A DNA stretch of 64,000 nucleotides, taken from Girardinichthys multiradiatus. Lineage: Eukaryota > Chordata > Actinopteri > Cyprinodontiformes > Goodeidae. Location of the stretch: assembly GCF_021462225.1 (NCBI RefSeq), contig NC_061805.1, forward strand, positions 49,784,360 to 49,848,359, given 5' to 3'. Positions 33,864 to 45,300 of this stretch are shown in pieces; the stretch's first letter is position 1; each line of letters opens with the position of its first letter. The notes under the pieces were generated by a model, which ran no database searches, had not been told where the DNA came from, and saw nothing but the letters and a program-made list of their open reading frames with translations. The translations under genes were made by a program, and so were the position numbers.

Positions 33864-34700
33864 ATTCAATTCAGTTTTATTTATATAGCACCAATTCACA
33901 ATACGTCGTCTCAAGGCGCTTTACAAAGTCAATTTAATCGAATAATATAGATTTCAAGTCAAGTTCATATATTCCAGTTAAACAGTGCAGTCAGATTCAG
34001 TTTATTATTTAAATTAGTTAAAAAGTTTTTCTATCTAAGGAAACCCAACAGATTGCATCCAGTCAGTGACTTGCAGCATTCACTCCTCCTGGATGAGCAT
34101 GTAGAGACAGTGGACAGTCACTGGTGTTGACTTTGCAGCAATCCCTCATACTGAGCATGCATGTAGCGACAGTGGAGAGGAAAAACTCCCTTTTAATAGG
34201 AAGAAACCTCCAGCAGAACCAGGCTCAGTGTGAGCGGCCATCTGCCACGACCGACTGGAGGTTTGAGAGAACAGAGCAGAGACACAAAGAGAACAAAGAA
34301 GCACTGATCCAAGAGTACTTTCTAAGAAAAGTGAAACATTAATAGTTATAGCTCCTTTAGTGGCTTCATCTAGGAGAGAAGGGCAGCTAAGCTGATGAAC
34401 TCTGAGCCAGTTCTATAGAATGAAAGAGAGCACATAGAGTTAGTTACAGTAGAAGCTCAGGCAGTAGCCATGTCTAGGAGAGCAGCTGAAACACCAATCA
34501 ATGAATCTTATGATGTTCAAAGCAAAGCAATGAGTTTATGAAGCAGGAGATCAGCCTGCACACAATAAACCAGAACCACACTGAAGTGTTGTAAGCAGAA
34601 CCATCAATAACCCAACTCAAACAGAGACAGTAGGCTAGCGCTGAAGGTGTTGTCAGGATATTAGAGCAGTTAATAGTCCAGCATATTGCAGTTTTCTTAT
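33864..34700 (-). repeat. Interspersed repeat family R, copy 2
   Basis: Inverted relative to copies 1 and 3. It begins attcaattcagttttattt (the complement of the ATAAACTGAATTG tail) and carries the block gcagcattcactcctcctgg near 34073. It is the longest copy in the window; matching to copy 1 continues to about 34490 and the far end is not fixed. Confidence 0.75.
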
Positions 34701-35240
34701 AGCAACTCTAGTTGGGACAAAATATCTTCCACTGACAGGAGAAACAGAGAAAGAGAGACTGCAGCGTCTGGAACGTCACCAATGAATGTGTTGGGTGCCA
34801 CGGAGTCACAATATAAAAAAATTTTTAAAACCCTCGTAATGGTGGTAGAGATGGGAGATATAGGCTTAAAAGTTTATCATAATATTTTGTTGTATTTATA
34901 ACCATAATTATCCTAAAACATTTATAAAAACACATTGCAGTCTTTTTATCAATCGATTGTTTGCCTGTGACTCCACAGATACTGGTCATATGGGAACAAC
35001 ATAAAGATGAATAAATAGGTTACCATATGACATCAGATACATTGAGTAGTGCACTTTTATCACGAATCCGCACATATTAAAATGTAATGCTGCTCTGATA
35101 AATACATTAATGGAAATAAATACTAACAGAAAAAAAATCACAATACTTTTTGTTTTTGAGGTTTGCAAACATCACACTTTAGAGTTTATGGAGGTTGTGA
35201 GGATATAAATTCACCGGGATCCTGAACGGAGTAAAATACA

Positions 35241-35490
35241 GGGTATGGCTACACGATGTTGTAAAATTTTGTGCTGGTGATAATACTAACAAATATTGCA
35301 ATGTCATTATAAGTTACAATATCTACCCATTTTCTTCTTCCTCATCTGTGCTTTCATTACTCTGTGACCTTTTGCCTTCTGGGTAATGTCAATGTACGCT
35401 GTGAGACTGTCCAACTGGATAAATATTACATTAACACTTAATTACACTGATATTGCCTCGACAATATAGTTGCGATATATTGTGCAGTCT
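35241..35490 (+). mobile_element. MITE-like family M, copy 2
   Basis: About 250 bp from gggtatggctacacgatgtt to gcgatatattgtgcagtctt. It shares ctgtgaccttttgccttctg and actgtccaactggataaata with copy 1. It lacks part of the 3' half present in copy 1 (the ttgcaatgtgaatattgaac region). Confidence 0.7.
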
Positions 35491-36115
35491 TGCTGTAGGG
35501 CTTAGTGGTGTTTTTCCTCCTGAGTTGCTGGATTTGTGATATTTCTTTTTAAATTGTGCTGAAACTGTTTTTGAATGTTCTGCTGTCAGTTTGGACAGTA
35601 AACATGTCCCAAACTGGGTCATAAATTACAAAATAAAAAGCAAGGTGAACACATTTTGAACACAGCTCCCATGTTTTCCTCTATAAAACCTTTCCCCATA
35701 TCTACCTGAAGTCAAAGAGCACCAGGCGAACCGCATGTCAAACATCCAACACCAGAACATCCCTCAAGGACGATCGGGTTTATAGAAATGCTGATGTGTT
35801 CTGCTGTAGATTTATTGAAGACCCCATGTGAGCTGGTTTTCCTTCCAACCTTGCATCTCCTTGAAGAGGAGGTGATTAAAGTGAGATAATTAAGAATACA
35901 GCGATGAGTTTCTGGGCGCTGACAGCAGTGGCAGATGGTGAGCTCAGCGTGTGGCAAAAAGACAACACTGATTAAAAACAAAAAAAATAGGACAGGAGGG
36001 TGAGAGCAGGTAAGAAACAAGGGTTTTTGTCTAATCTGCATAAAAATAGACTCTCTGATCATTGAGCCAGCCTTGTTTAAATCCAGAGAAGGATGTAAGC
36101 TAAGTGAGCTTCCAG
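35491..36115. other. No recognised feature
   Basis: Nothing supportable; open frames here show no motif. Confidence 0.4.
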
Positions 36116-36142
36116 ATATGCTAATATTTTGAGAAGGACCTG
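36116..36142. mobile_element. Isolated end of the Tc1 family
   Basis: 27 bp, atatgctaatattttgagaa plus ggacctg, identical to the outer end of the Tc1 elements at 7365, 49815 and 58929, followed by TA. The rest of the element is absent, so this is a deletion remnant. Confidence 0.8.
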
Positions 36143-36479
36143 TATGTTAAAAGAGAATGGGCCATAGAAACCTCAGCCTGGATCCAGACTGAGAATATGA
36201 ATAAAAAAAAAAGTTTTTGTTCAGCAGGCATGTGAAGGAAGGAAAACAACATATTTTTAACTTGTCTACCAGCAATCATTTAGGCACTGTAATGAGCAGG
36301 GAAGGCACAAACAGAAAAAGTGTTGACACACAGAGTGCACCAAATAATAATTGTTTTTTCCCCCAGAGACCAATCTGAATAAATTACCCAGGAACGTCTG
36401 CTTTAAGTGTGTCTTTATCCATCCACCAAGCCTCATCTTGTGATTATTCCAGTGCAGGTTGAGGGAGTAACAGCTTTCT

Positions 36480-36758
36480 CACCCAGTAACACTCCACCTG
36501 CGAGATCTTGAGTGGCTCCTAGGCCAGAGGGCTGACCAGGTTCATGGTCTCCCCTGGGTCTCCTCCCAGTCGGACATTCTCCAGAAAATCTTCAGATCAT
36601 CATGATCAGATACCTGGACAACCACCACTGGCAACCTGTAATCTGGAAGATCGGTGGCTCTACTCTAAGCTTCCACCAGATGATGAACCCAGCCACCCTG
36701 CGAAGAAAGCCCCTTTTAACCGGCTGTATCAGGGAACTCGATGTTTTGGACATGATCT
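36480..36758 (-). pseudogene. Fish LINE C-terminal fragment
   Basis: Text such as gtctcctcccagtcggacat and cggtggctctactctaagct is the complement of the 3' coding part of the same LINE type as 30486-30850. Similarity stops at the TA before 36760, where a Tc1-like element begins. Confidence 0.6.
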
Positions 36759-36759
36759 A

Positions 36760-37480
36760 CACTCGCCAGCCACTTTATTAGGTACACGTATTCCTAATAA
36801 AGTTCAACATAATAAAATAAATGCCTTACACAAACAGCAAATCAGCCAATCATGCGGCAGCAACTCAATGCACCAAGGCATGGTGAAGATGACTTGCTGA
36901 AGTTCAAACTGGGATTTAGAAGAAAAAAAAGTGTGTAATAGCTGTAAAAGTCACTAAATATGGCATGGTTGTGCCAGATGGGATTTTCCCAAAACCAGTT
37001 CTCAGAGTTTACAGAGAATGGTCAAAAAGAGGAGAAAATATCCCATTAGCAATGGATAAAAATGCCTTGTTGATGTCAGAGGTGAATAAGCAGACTGGGT
37101 TGAGATGACAGCAGGTCAACAGTAACCCAAATAACAACTGGTTACAACTACGACGTGCAGAATACCATACCAACCCTGCACGCACAACATGTCAAAGCTT
37201 GACGTAGGCTACAGCAGCAGACGTCCACGAAGGTACCAGAGTCTTGTTAGCTAAGAACCAGAAACTAAAGGAACAATTGACACAGGCTCACCAAAACTTA
37301 AACTGGAAACACATCGCCTGGTCTCGATGAGTTTCGATTTCACCTGCGACGTTCAGATGGTCAGGTCAAAATTTGGCATAAACAGGATAGCATGGCTCAG
37401 GCTGGTGGTGGAGGTATTGTGGTGTGGGTGATATTTTTTGGCACACTCTCAGCCACTTGGTATCAGTTGAGCGTCATATA
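36760..37480 (+). mobile_element. Old Tc1-like element, 3' part missing
   Basis: Begins cactcgccagccactttatt plus aggtacac after a TA (36758-36759), a terminus I know from a widespread fish Tc1/mariner-type family. The transposase is recognisable near 37392-37480: MAQAGGGGIVVWVIF, then a one-base shift and a HTLSHLVS-like continuation. Similarity ends near 37480, before the second catalytic residue, so the second half and the other terminus are lost. It appears inserted in the LINE fragment just before it. Confidence 0.7.
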
Positions 37481-38289
37481 AACATCACACCAAAACTGAG
37501 TATTGCTGCTGATAGGGATGGGCTGTTATCCTACTGTTTATTGCCATCAAGGGAAGAATAATATAAGAATTGTGATTTGTCATGAACACAATAAAAACTA
37601 ATGGACAAAGTTTGAAAACTCCATAAATTGACTTAAAACTGATTGGGGTTTTTAGTTTTGCTGTTATTTGTTTCATGGCTGGTTCCATGAGCCCATTAAT
37701 GTGGTGTAATTATACATCTCAGGATCCAATATGTTGCTTGGTTTCAAAATCAAGGCTTTGTACGTCTGCGGTACACTTCAGACAAGAGAAAAATACAAAT
37801 GTGCTCACTTTTGTTTACTTTTTCAGCAGTGAACAAAGAATGTTTACACTTTCTCAATAATAATTAGATTTTTTTAATGTTCAATATTAATGTAATGAAT
37901 ATAATCAATAATTTTAAAAAAGGGCAAGTATAGAACTGACCAGAGATCTTGTGTAATTTAGTCAATTTAAGGATAGAAGGGTGCACACACTGACTGGACA
38001 GAGAGAGATCATACAACAATAAAACCACCTGTCAGTGTTAACGTTTAGGAGAATTTAGTAAGACTGTGTCGACATCTAAGAATAAAAAAAACTGTCACTA
38101 TGAAGTTGTTCTATCTAGTTCCCCTTGAATGCACCATAAAAGTGCAGCTTTTAAGAAATCCCATCTCACCAGGTCCATTCGTCACGACACCGTACCGCCA
38201 TGTGGAAGTACCGTGTGGTCGCATGTTTCTGGTCATTTTGCACAATATTTCCTTAAGTGATCAACTACAGCACCAGGGTAGGTTGCTAC
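37481..38289. other. No recognised feature
   Basis: AT-rich sequence without a supportable exon or repeat. Confidence 0.4.
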
Positions 38290-38700
38290 GGTTTTCTACT
38301 TTTTTCTGCTGTAATCATCAGCTTCAGCCTGACTCCACCATAATCTTAGCCACATTAGCCTCCAATACCTGTATTTAAAAGACAACTGATTAACATTTTC
38401 CTCCATTGATTCATAGCGCAGTAGAACAGAGCCAAAGTACATCTTGACGAGCAAGCTCAGACCGGAACAGATAAACACCCTCATTTGGTCAACCTATCTC
38501 AGCATCACCTTTCAACAAGACACCAAGGCATTTGACCTCCTTTGATTGAGGCACACTCCACATGGAAGACTGATCCATATATTTCCGGTTAAGAACCTCA
38601 AACTTATAGGAACCTGAGGCTTGATTGAAATTAAAATTACCCCGTAGATTTTGGCCTGAAAGCAAGTAAACACCTGGAGGAGAACTCAAAGGAACTGCAG
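38290..38700 (-). pseudogene. Probable LINE C-terminal fragment
   Basis: The minus strand encodes SMWSVPQSKEVKCLGVLLKG in an open frame at 38689-38489, resembling the KxFKYLGVLF block after the RT palm. The downstream frame at 38484-38296 is too decayed to align. Probably the same LINE type as 30486-30850. Confidence 0.45.
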
Positions 38701-40179
38701 TCAGTTGAAGCTAAAACCACAAGAAGCCGTCTCTGACATATTGAGTAAAACACAAAGGTATTGTAACGATAACAAAGAGCCTACATATCAGAGAATAATG
38801 CTTTCAGAGAAACACAGCTTTCCAGAGCAAAATCAGAATTGGACTTGCACGTCAGACTGTAGCCCGACTAAAAAAAAAAAAAGCAAATAATTGACATGGA
38901 CATCCACCAAAAGGCTTCAATCTGCCTCCACAGAACCACCGTACCTTCAGGTATTTAGGTCCTAATGGCTCCCGCAGCCTCTCCTGTCCTCATCCTTCAG
39001 GTTTATTTTGGGGTTTTGTTTATTAGGCAGGTTGTACTGTGGAAAACTTTCATGTGCAGGCTTTTATGTTCACACAACACTTCAAATAATGCCCTGTTCC
39101 TCCTGTGAGCTTTTAGCAACCGAGATGGGAAAGTAAAAACTGCCATGTTCTCTCACACAAAGCCTTTCTAATATTTGATCCGACAACAAAAGGCAGCGAC
39201 ACTGATGATAAACCGCAAGCTGGGAATGACACAGTTTCCCACACCTGGGAGTTCTTCTGTTACAAAGTCAAGAACTGCAGAAACAACTCTTGACTGGTTT
39301 ACATCCAGGCCTGCAGAGACAATTTCTCTTAAATTACTGATTTTGCAACCTAGCTCAGTCTTATTTTTAACATTAAAGCTCTGCATGATTATGGGTAGAA
39401 ACCTGAATGTTGTTCTTGGTGGATTTTAACAGCACAAAGTTTATTTAATTGCATTCTGATAAATAAATTCAATCTTAAGCAGAGGAAGGTTTGTGTCACC
39501 TCTGCACTGCTACAGTGTGGGTGGGATAAACTGAAGGGCTATTAGCCAATTATCTGCACAATAATTATTGCCTCAACATAACATCCACATCCTGTTATTT
39601 GAGAGAAGAAGCAAAACTACGTGGCAATGCAGCAGATAATCAACTGTAGCACTTCTTGGACCCAGAATGTCATAAATGAGCATCAACAGCTCCACAGATG
39701 GAAACAGGGTTCACTACTGCAGCCCAGAATCAGTGGAGGTTTGGACTAACAGGTATGGATTTCTGAAGGTCCCACCTCAAAACTTCCAGGACTAGAAGTA
39801 TCTGCTGCTGACAGATCAAAAACAAATACCACAGCAGATGTTTCAAAGTCCAATCAGATGGTTGGATATTATTTACTTTTAGAAGGGAATCCTAAATGGT
39901 CATAATATTATGGCTGGTTTGCAATGTTCTCTGAAACCCATGTTGTTCTACATTATTTCAAATTTCCTCTCCATCATTTATTGTTTTAGGAAACTGGTCC
40001 CATTAATGATGAACACATTTATTTCTTGGGGAGATTATTCATGTTAGCTTGAACCCATCGGAAGCTGGCTTTAAAACTCGAATGCATCTCCTAATGCCAA
40101 CCCACATCACAAACGTTTGTACAATCCCTGAAAATAGAAACCTTCTAAAGCTGTTTGAAAGTTTAAATACTAAGTACAC
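38701..40179. other. No recognised feature
   Basis: Nothing supportable apart from a short A-run at 38870-38881. Confidence 0.4.
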
Positions 40180-40590
40180 CCCCAATAATACAACAGCTTG
40201 TAGTAGCACTGTTAGCAGTGATAGCTCATCAGTCTCTCACATCGTCGTTGAGGAGCCCTGGACCACTGCTCTTTCAAACGTTGCTTCAGTTCATTGATGT
40301 TTGAAGACATTTGTTTCAGTACAACTTACTGAAGGAGTCACCACAATATTTCAAACAGGTTGAGGTCTGGACTTTGACTGGGCCATTGCTACACCTTCTC
40401 TATTTCTGTACATTTGCTGTTGTATTTGGGATCATTGTCCTGCTGATCTTGGACAGATGATCTCAGATTTAACCAGATTGCTTTGGTGTAAAGAGGAGTT
40501 TAAGGTCAACCCAATGACTGCAGAAGGTTGCAAAACAAGCCCAAATCATCAGCCCTCCAACACTGTGCTTTACTGTACATTTTGTCCTTG
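40180..40590 (-). mobile_element. Old Tc1-type transposase remnant
   Basis: Read on the minus strand it gives the D2 box QQDNDPKYNSK (about 40445-40425), then WPSQSPDLN (about 40386-40360), then INELKQRLKEQW and RRCERLM, the order found in Tc1 DD34E transposases. Stops and shifts are present. It looks like the same family as 12630-13012. Confidence 0.75.
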
Positions 40591-40931
40591 CATGAATAAC
40601 TGATGGCTAAAAGAAAACATAATGAGCTGAAATATCAACTCGTCTCAACTAAACAGAGAAGAGTTAGCGTTAGCTTGCTAATTCTGTAAACTCAACTTGT
40701 AATAAAGGCCAAAAGGTATTTTTAACATCATTACTGGTGTGTAGGTTTAGTGGAATAATTACAACACTGCTGTAGACCAGGTGCATGTACCAGGTGCAGT
40801 GAAGTAATCTGTTACTTGTTCTTCCAAAAATATTATACCAAAAATACTCATCAGTTCCTGACAGGTACATTTTAAAGAGCTTTGCCAAAGGATTAAATTG
40901 ATCCCAATAACTTTGGGTTACTTTTCCCTTG

Positions 40932-41164
40932 ATCATTATCTTTATTGGTCATTGCACATGTACATTACAATGAAATTTGTCCTCTGCATTTAACCCATCC
41001 CTATTAGGGAGCAGTGGGCTGCCATTGTGCGGCGCCCGGGGAGCATTCTGGGGCTAAGGGTCTTGCTCAGGGACCCAGAGTGGTAATTTGTGGGATATGA
41101 ACCTGGCTCCTTGTGTCCCCTCTGGAGCACAAACCTCCTGTTCTAACCACTAGGCCACCACACA
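40932..41164. repeat. Common fish interspersed repeat
   Basis: The sequence from ttattggtcattgcacatgt through gagcagtgggctgccattgt and cttgctcagggacccagagt to aaccactaggccaccacac matches from memory a very frequent teleost repeat. Not assigned to a clade. Confidence 0.65.
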
Positions 41165-42276
41165 TTATTTTATATAATCAACTGTGTCATTATAGAAACT
41201 TTGTGAAAGAATATTAACTTGGAAACCTGGAATTCAGGAAAGAAAACCAGAAAAAACTGAATTTTGAAGAAAGCTACAACTGAATTTAGAACAGTAGAAC
41301 AGGGGAGAGATATTGTGTTACTTCACTGTTCATTTTACGGAATTAACATTTAAGACATTTAACCTGATTGTATTTGTTTATAGGCAACACAAATATTACC
41401 CAACAGCCTGAAACAAGTGGCTGGTAAAAACTCCTCCAGAAGTTCTGTGGTTCATTCAGAAGCGACCTGCCCGACATAATTTGGTCCAAACAGCCATATC
41501 TGCTCAGTTTCTTCCAACTGTACTGTCCTGAACCTTTCACCTGCTTACTGAGGTCTGTAGGATCTGAGGTGGAGCTCCCAGGTTAGTGCCATTTCTCTGA
41601 GCATTGCACACTGTGACATTGGACTGAATTTGTTGCGACATTTAGTCCTGGGAACATTAGCAGCTGAAGTAAATGTTTTCCACTTGTGAAGGATCTTTCT
41701 CTCTGTAGAACGCAGGCGCGTAGTTAGACCTGGGTTTCTGAGGCTGAAGCCCCGGATGTTTTCTTAACAGCCCCAGACTTCTTGATAGAAGTTTAGAAGT
41801 ATTAAAAAGATGCAGCCACAAAATGGTATTGGACTTCACATTTTTTTTTAAAAACAATCACATTTTTTCAATTGTGTTCCATATAATCACATCCTGCTCC
41901 ACCTAACCTGACAATGAGTTAAAAGGAGAAGACAAAAAATAATTATTTGCGCACTCGCAGCACCAAGAATGCACAACTACGCGCACAACCAGAGACGGAC
42001 TCCATTCTGGAAAAGTCCAGAACAGCAGTTCACTCCAGGTTGACCTGCCTCCTTCATTACCTGAAGAGTTACACTGAGCGCCTCGAACAGGGATCATTTC
42101 AGAGCAACCGTGGAGCCAACCAGGGAGAGGGAGCCTGGTGGGTGTGTGTTCAGGAACAGGTGGACGCCGAGCGGTATAAACCAGGAGAAGATAGCGGTAA
42201 AACCTGAATGCTGACTCGGAATGAGCTGATTGTAAGTTACAGCTAATCACCGATTTATCCAGCAAGACATGAGGTG
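41165..42276. other. Unassigned, with a GC-richer block and TATAAA
   Basis: The stretch 41947-42180 is GC-richer and ends in a plus-strand TATAAA at 42175-42180 (gcggtataaaccagg). A promoter is possible but no exon could be tied to it. The text around 41706-41760 (caggcgcgtagttagacctg) may be from a DNA transposon. Confidence 0.25.
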
Positions 42277-42354
42277 GAGGTTCACTCTAATGAGCGTCTT
42301 CAGGGTCATGATGAGGAGGTTCACTCTAATGAGCGTCTTCAGGGTCATGATGAA
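42277..42354. repeat. 39-bp tandem duplication
   Basis: Two adjacent copies of a 39-bp unit starting gaggttcactctaatgagcg, differing only in the last base. The length is a multiple of three, so it stays open in frame (EVHSNERLQGHDE twice in one plus frame). Confidence 0.95.
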
Positions 42355-45300
42355 GGACTTTCACCTGAGCTACAGGTGAAGTTAAATGATCTGTCTGTGA
42401 TAGAAAACAGTAGCAACCTTCTTCTAGCAGATTTGCATCATAATGTGAAAATATTTGGTCCTTTAATTCAGTCAAAATAAAAGCATTTAATCCTAATGTA
42501 TCTGAACACATTAAAAGGTCCTTCAGATCATCTCATTGCTGCAGCCAGTCTTATATTCTAGTTCTACATGTAGACAGAAAAAAGTGTTGCTCAATAATCC
42601 AGGAAAATATCTCCTGGTGCCAGTAAGATGTATACGTGCAAAAGTAAGCCTCCCCCTTCTTTCATATCTTCTGTGCTGATTCTAAACATGCAGCTCTGGG
42701 TTTAAAGATGCAAGATAATTAAGAAATAAATCATAGCAATTAATAACAGGTGGACCATTGATTAGTTAACTATTTTATTTTTCTGAATTACACATGTAAT
42801 ATTATATAAACTAAAGTCATTAAACAAGGATACGGTTTTACTGAAGGTAAGACATACATACCATATCTATACAGTTATTAATAACTGTAATATTAGTACT
42901 GATAAGGTCCAGGATGAGGCTCTATGCTGTATTTTAAACACCACAACTTAACACCCTTTTCTCTCAAAGTGTTTAATATTAAGAACTGCACTAATGTCTC
43001 ACATGTTCAGTCAGAACAAAAGACTGTGTTGTAAAATGTTTCTTTTATTATTTTTGGCAGGACAAATTTCTTCAGAAGTGGAATGAAGAGCTGAAAAGAT
43101 GGTGATAAAAGAGAACAGGTTCATAAAAGAAGGAACAATTTTAATAAAATATTTCGAAAGCTCTTGGCATAATAAAATAAATGTGTTTTAGGATTTTACC
43201 ATTTGACTAAGATTTGGGAAAATCAACTTTATACCTCTTTCCTTTTTTGACATATAAGAATAAAGACAATGGAGCCTCAGGATTGGAACACTTTGATGAG
43301 AATGTAACGTTTAAAAAGGTAATTTATGTAGATGACAAAAGAAGCACATTTATCTGGCCCAAAGTAAACATCTCTGAGTTTAATAAAAACTTTTGCTAGC
43401 GAAAAATTCAGATTAAGTTCTTTTCTAAATACCTCAAAATGTGTCATTATTTCCTTCAGCAAAATGGTTTTTCATCAGGACTAAACTCTGTTTCTCCTTG
43501 TCCTTCATTCAACTTCTAACAAAAATAAAAGTAAAATTATTACAAACCTTTTTTGTTTGATTCACAATAATTTACATTCAGTCTAAAACCAGCAGAGACA
43601 GAGAACTGGTACAATATGTCCTATATTATTTTAACTTTAAATTACCTATAAATTGTCTTATTGAAATCTACATATTTTGGATTTGGGCTAAATCCCGCAA
43701 TCTTTTGAGACCCTAAAATGCTCCTGGTAGAACAACAGACTTCGGGTAGTTTGGAGATTATCTTTTAACCCTTCCCAGTTGCTTTTTTAAGGTCATTGCT
43801 GAGATCTTTCCTTCTTTGCATTGTGTTAACACATACCTGTAGGCTCTAGAGAAGCATTAAACTCCTGTTATTAGTAAAGAAGATCACACTGATGATGATG
43901 AGAAAATGGATGCATTTGATTATCAGCATCTGGAAACTAATTTCCCTCTTAAACCCAGAAAGCAGCAAAGGCAGACCAAGTTTCTCCCATGATTGTAAAT
44001 GTCTCTGCTTTTAAACCTCGATTTCAACCCTCTGACCTATAAAAACAATGGTGTATCTCTGTGTGTGAGAATAACACATGGACTTTAGGTTAGATTTACA
44101 ATAAAATAAGAACCAGAGAAACTGCTTCACTGCTTCTGATTTTTTGATTGCAGCTTTTTCCTCAACTTTAGTTTCAGTCGGTCGCTGCAGCGACCAGGTC
44201 ACCTCCTTTTGATTGCTAACAAACCATTTTCTGTACAATCCCTCCACATCTAGTTGTGCTTATGGACATTGAGAAGGAATAGACTCTCTGCAGCTTTTTT
44301 CTACCTCTCGGGCGATCTGTGTGGGCGCTCGCACCAGAACTGCGAGCGGATCATAATGTATTTCAGAGCAGGTACTGTAATCCTGAACATTATGACTCGT
44401 TGCTACACAGCAGAGAACATATTTCACCAGCTGCACTGACTCTCTGATCTCCTCGCAGACCGGAGAAGTTCACCTCTGCTGCAGAGCCAATAAACGTTAT
44501 ATAAGGAAGACACAGCTGGCAGGGCGACATGAACGTATAACATTCGGCAGGTTGGGTTTGTATTTAAAAGACAAATACCAGTCAGCTCCCAGCATGCACT
44601 GAGGTCTGTGGGTCAGGTTTATAGGGGAGTTTTGGGACTGGGAAATGAAAAATGAAACCTGGGTTTCATCCAAAGAGAAGAAATAAAAGAAGACATTGAA
44701 TTTAGTGGTAAAGAGGAGCATGAGTGGAATATCTTCGCTGTCAGAGAAATGTGTGAAATATTCTAAAATTAGTTTAACTATCACCAGCTTTTCTTTCTGA
44801 GCTTTCATCGAGTGCTGAAACCTTACTTAAGAAGCTGTTATACTGGATCACACGGTTCAGATCTGGATCGCAGCAGACGTTAGAACAAGAAACGTCAGAT
44901 CCAGCCGGGCTTTGACCAATGAAAGCAACGCAGCGATGACGGATGCGTTCAAACGTTGGTTAAAACTGGACACAGATCTAATTTCACCTGGATTACTAGA
45001 AGGCAGAACCGTTGTGGACCGTGTTTGACAGAACTGACTTGACAGGATACAGTCACTAAGTTAATGGTGACCATCTAATGCCTGGTTCACATGGCAGGAT
45101 CTTCGAATTGTCGGCTGATTTTTAAAACCTGAGATATCCCAGACATTTCAAAGTTCAAATTACTTTCCACACTTGAGTTAATGTACCAGTTTTTAACATT
45201 TAGAACAAACATTTACAGCAGTAGCTGAGTTTCATTATCAGCATGCTCAAAAAGCAAAAATCTACTAACTCTACAAAGAAAAAGATTATTAGCTAGGAAC

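Noticed and set aside
41903..42265. Minus-strand open frame of 120 codons
   Set aside because: No recognisable motif, and an equally long frame exists on the other strand; GC-rich composition explains both.
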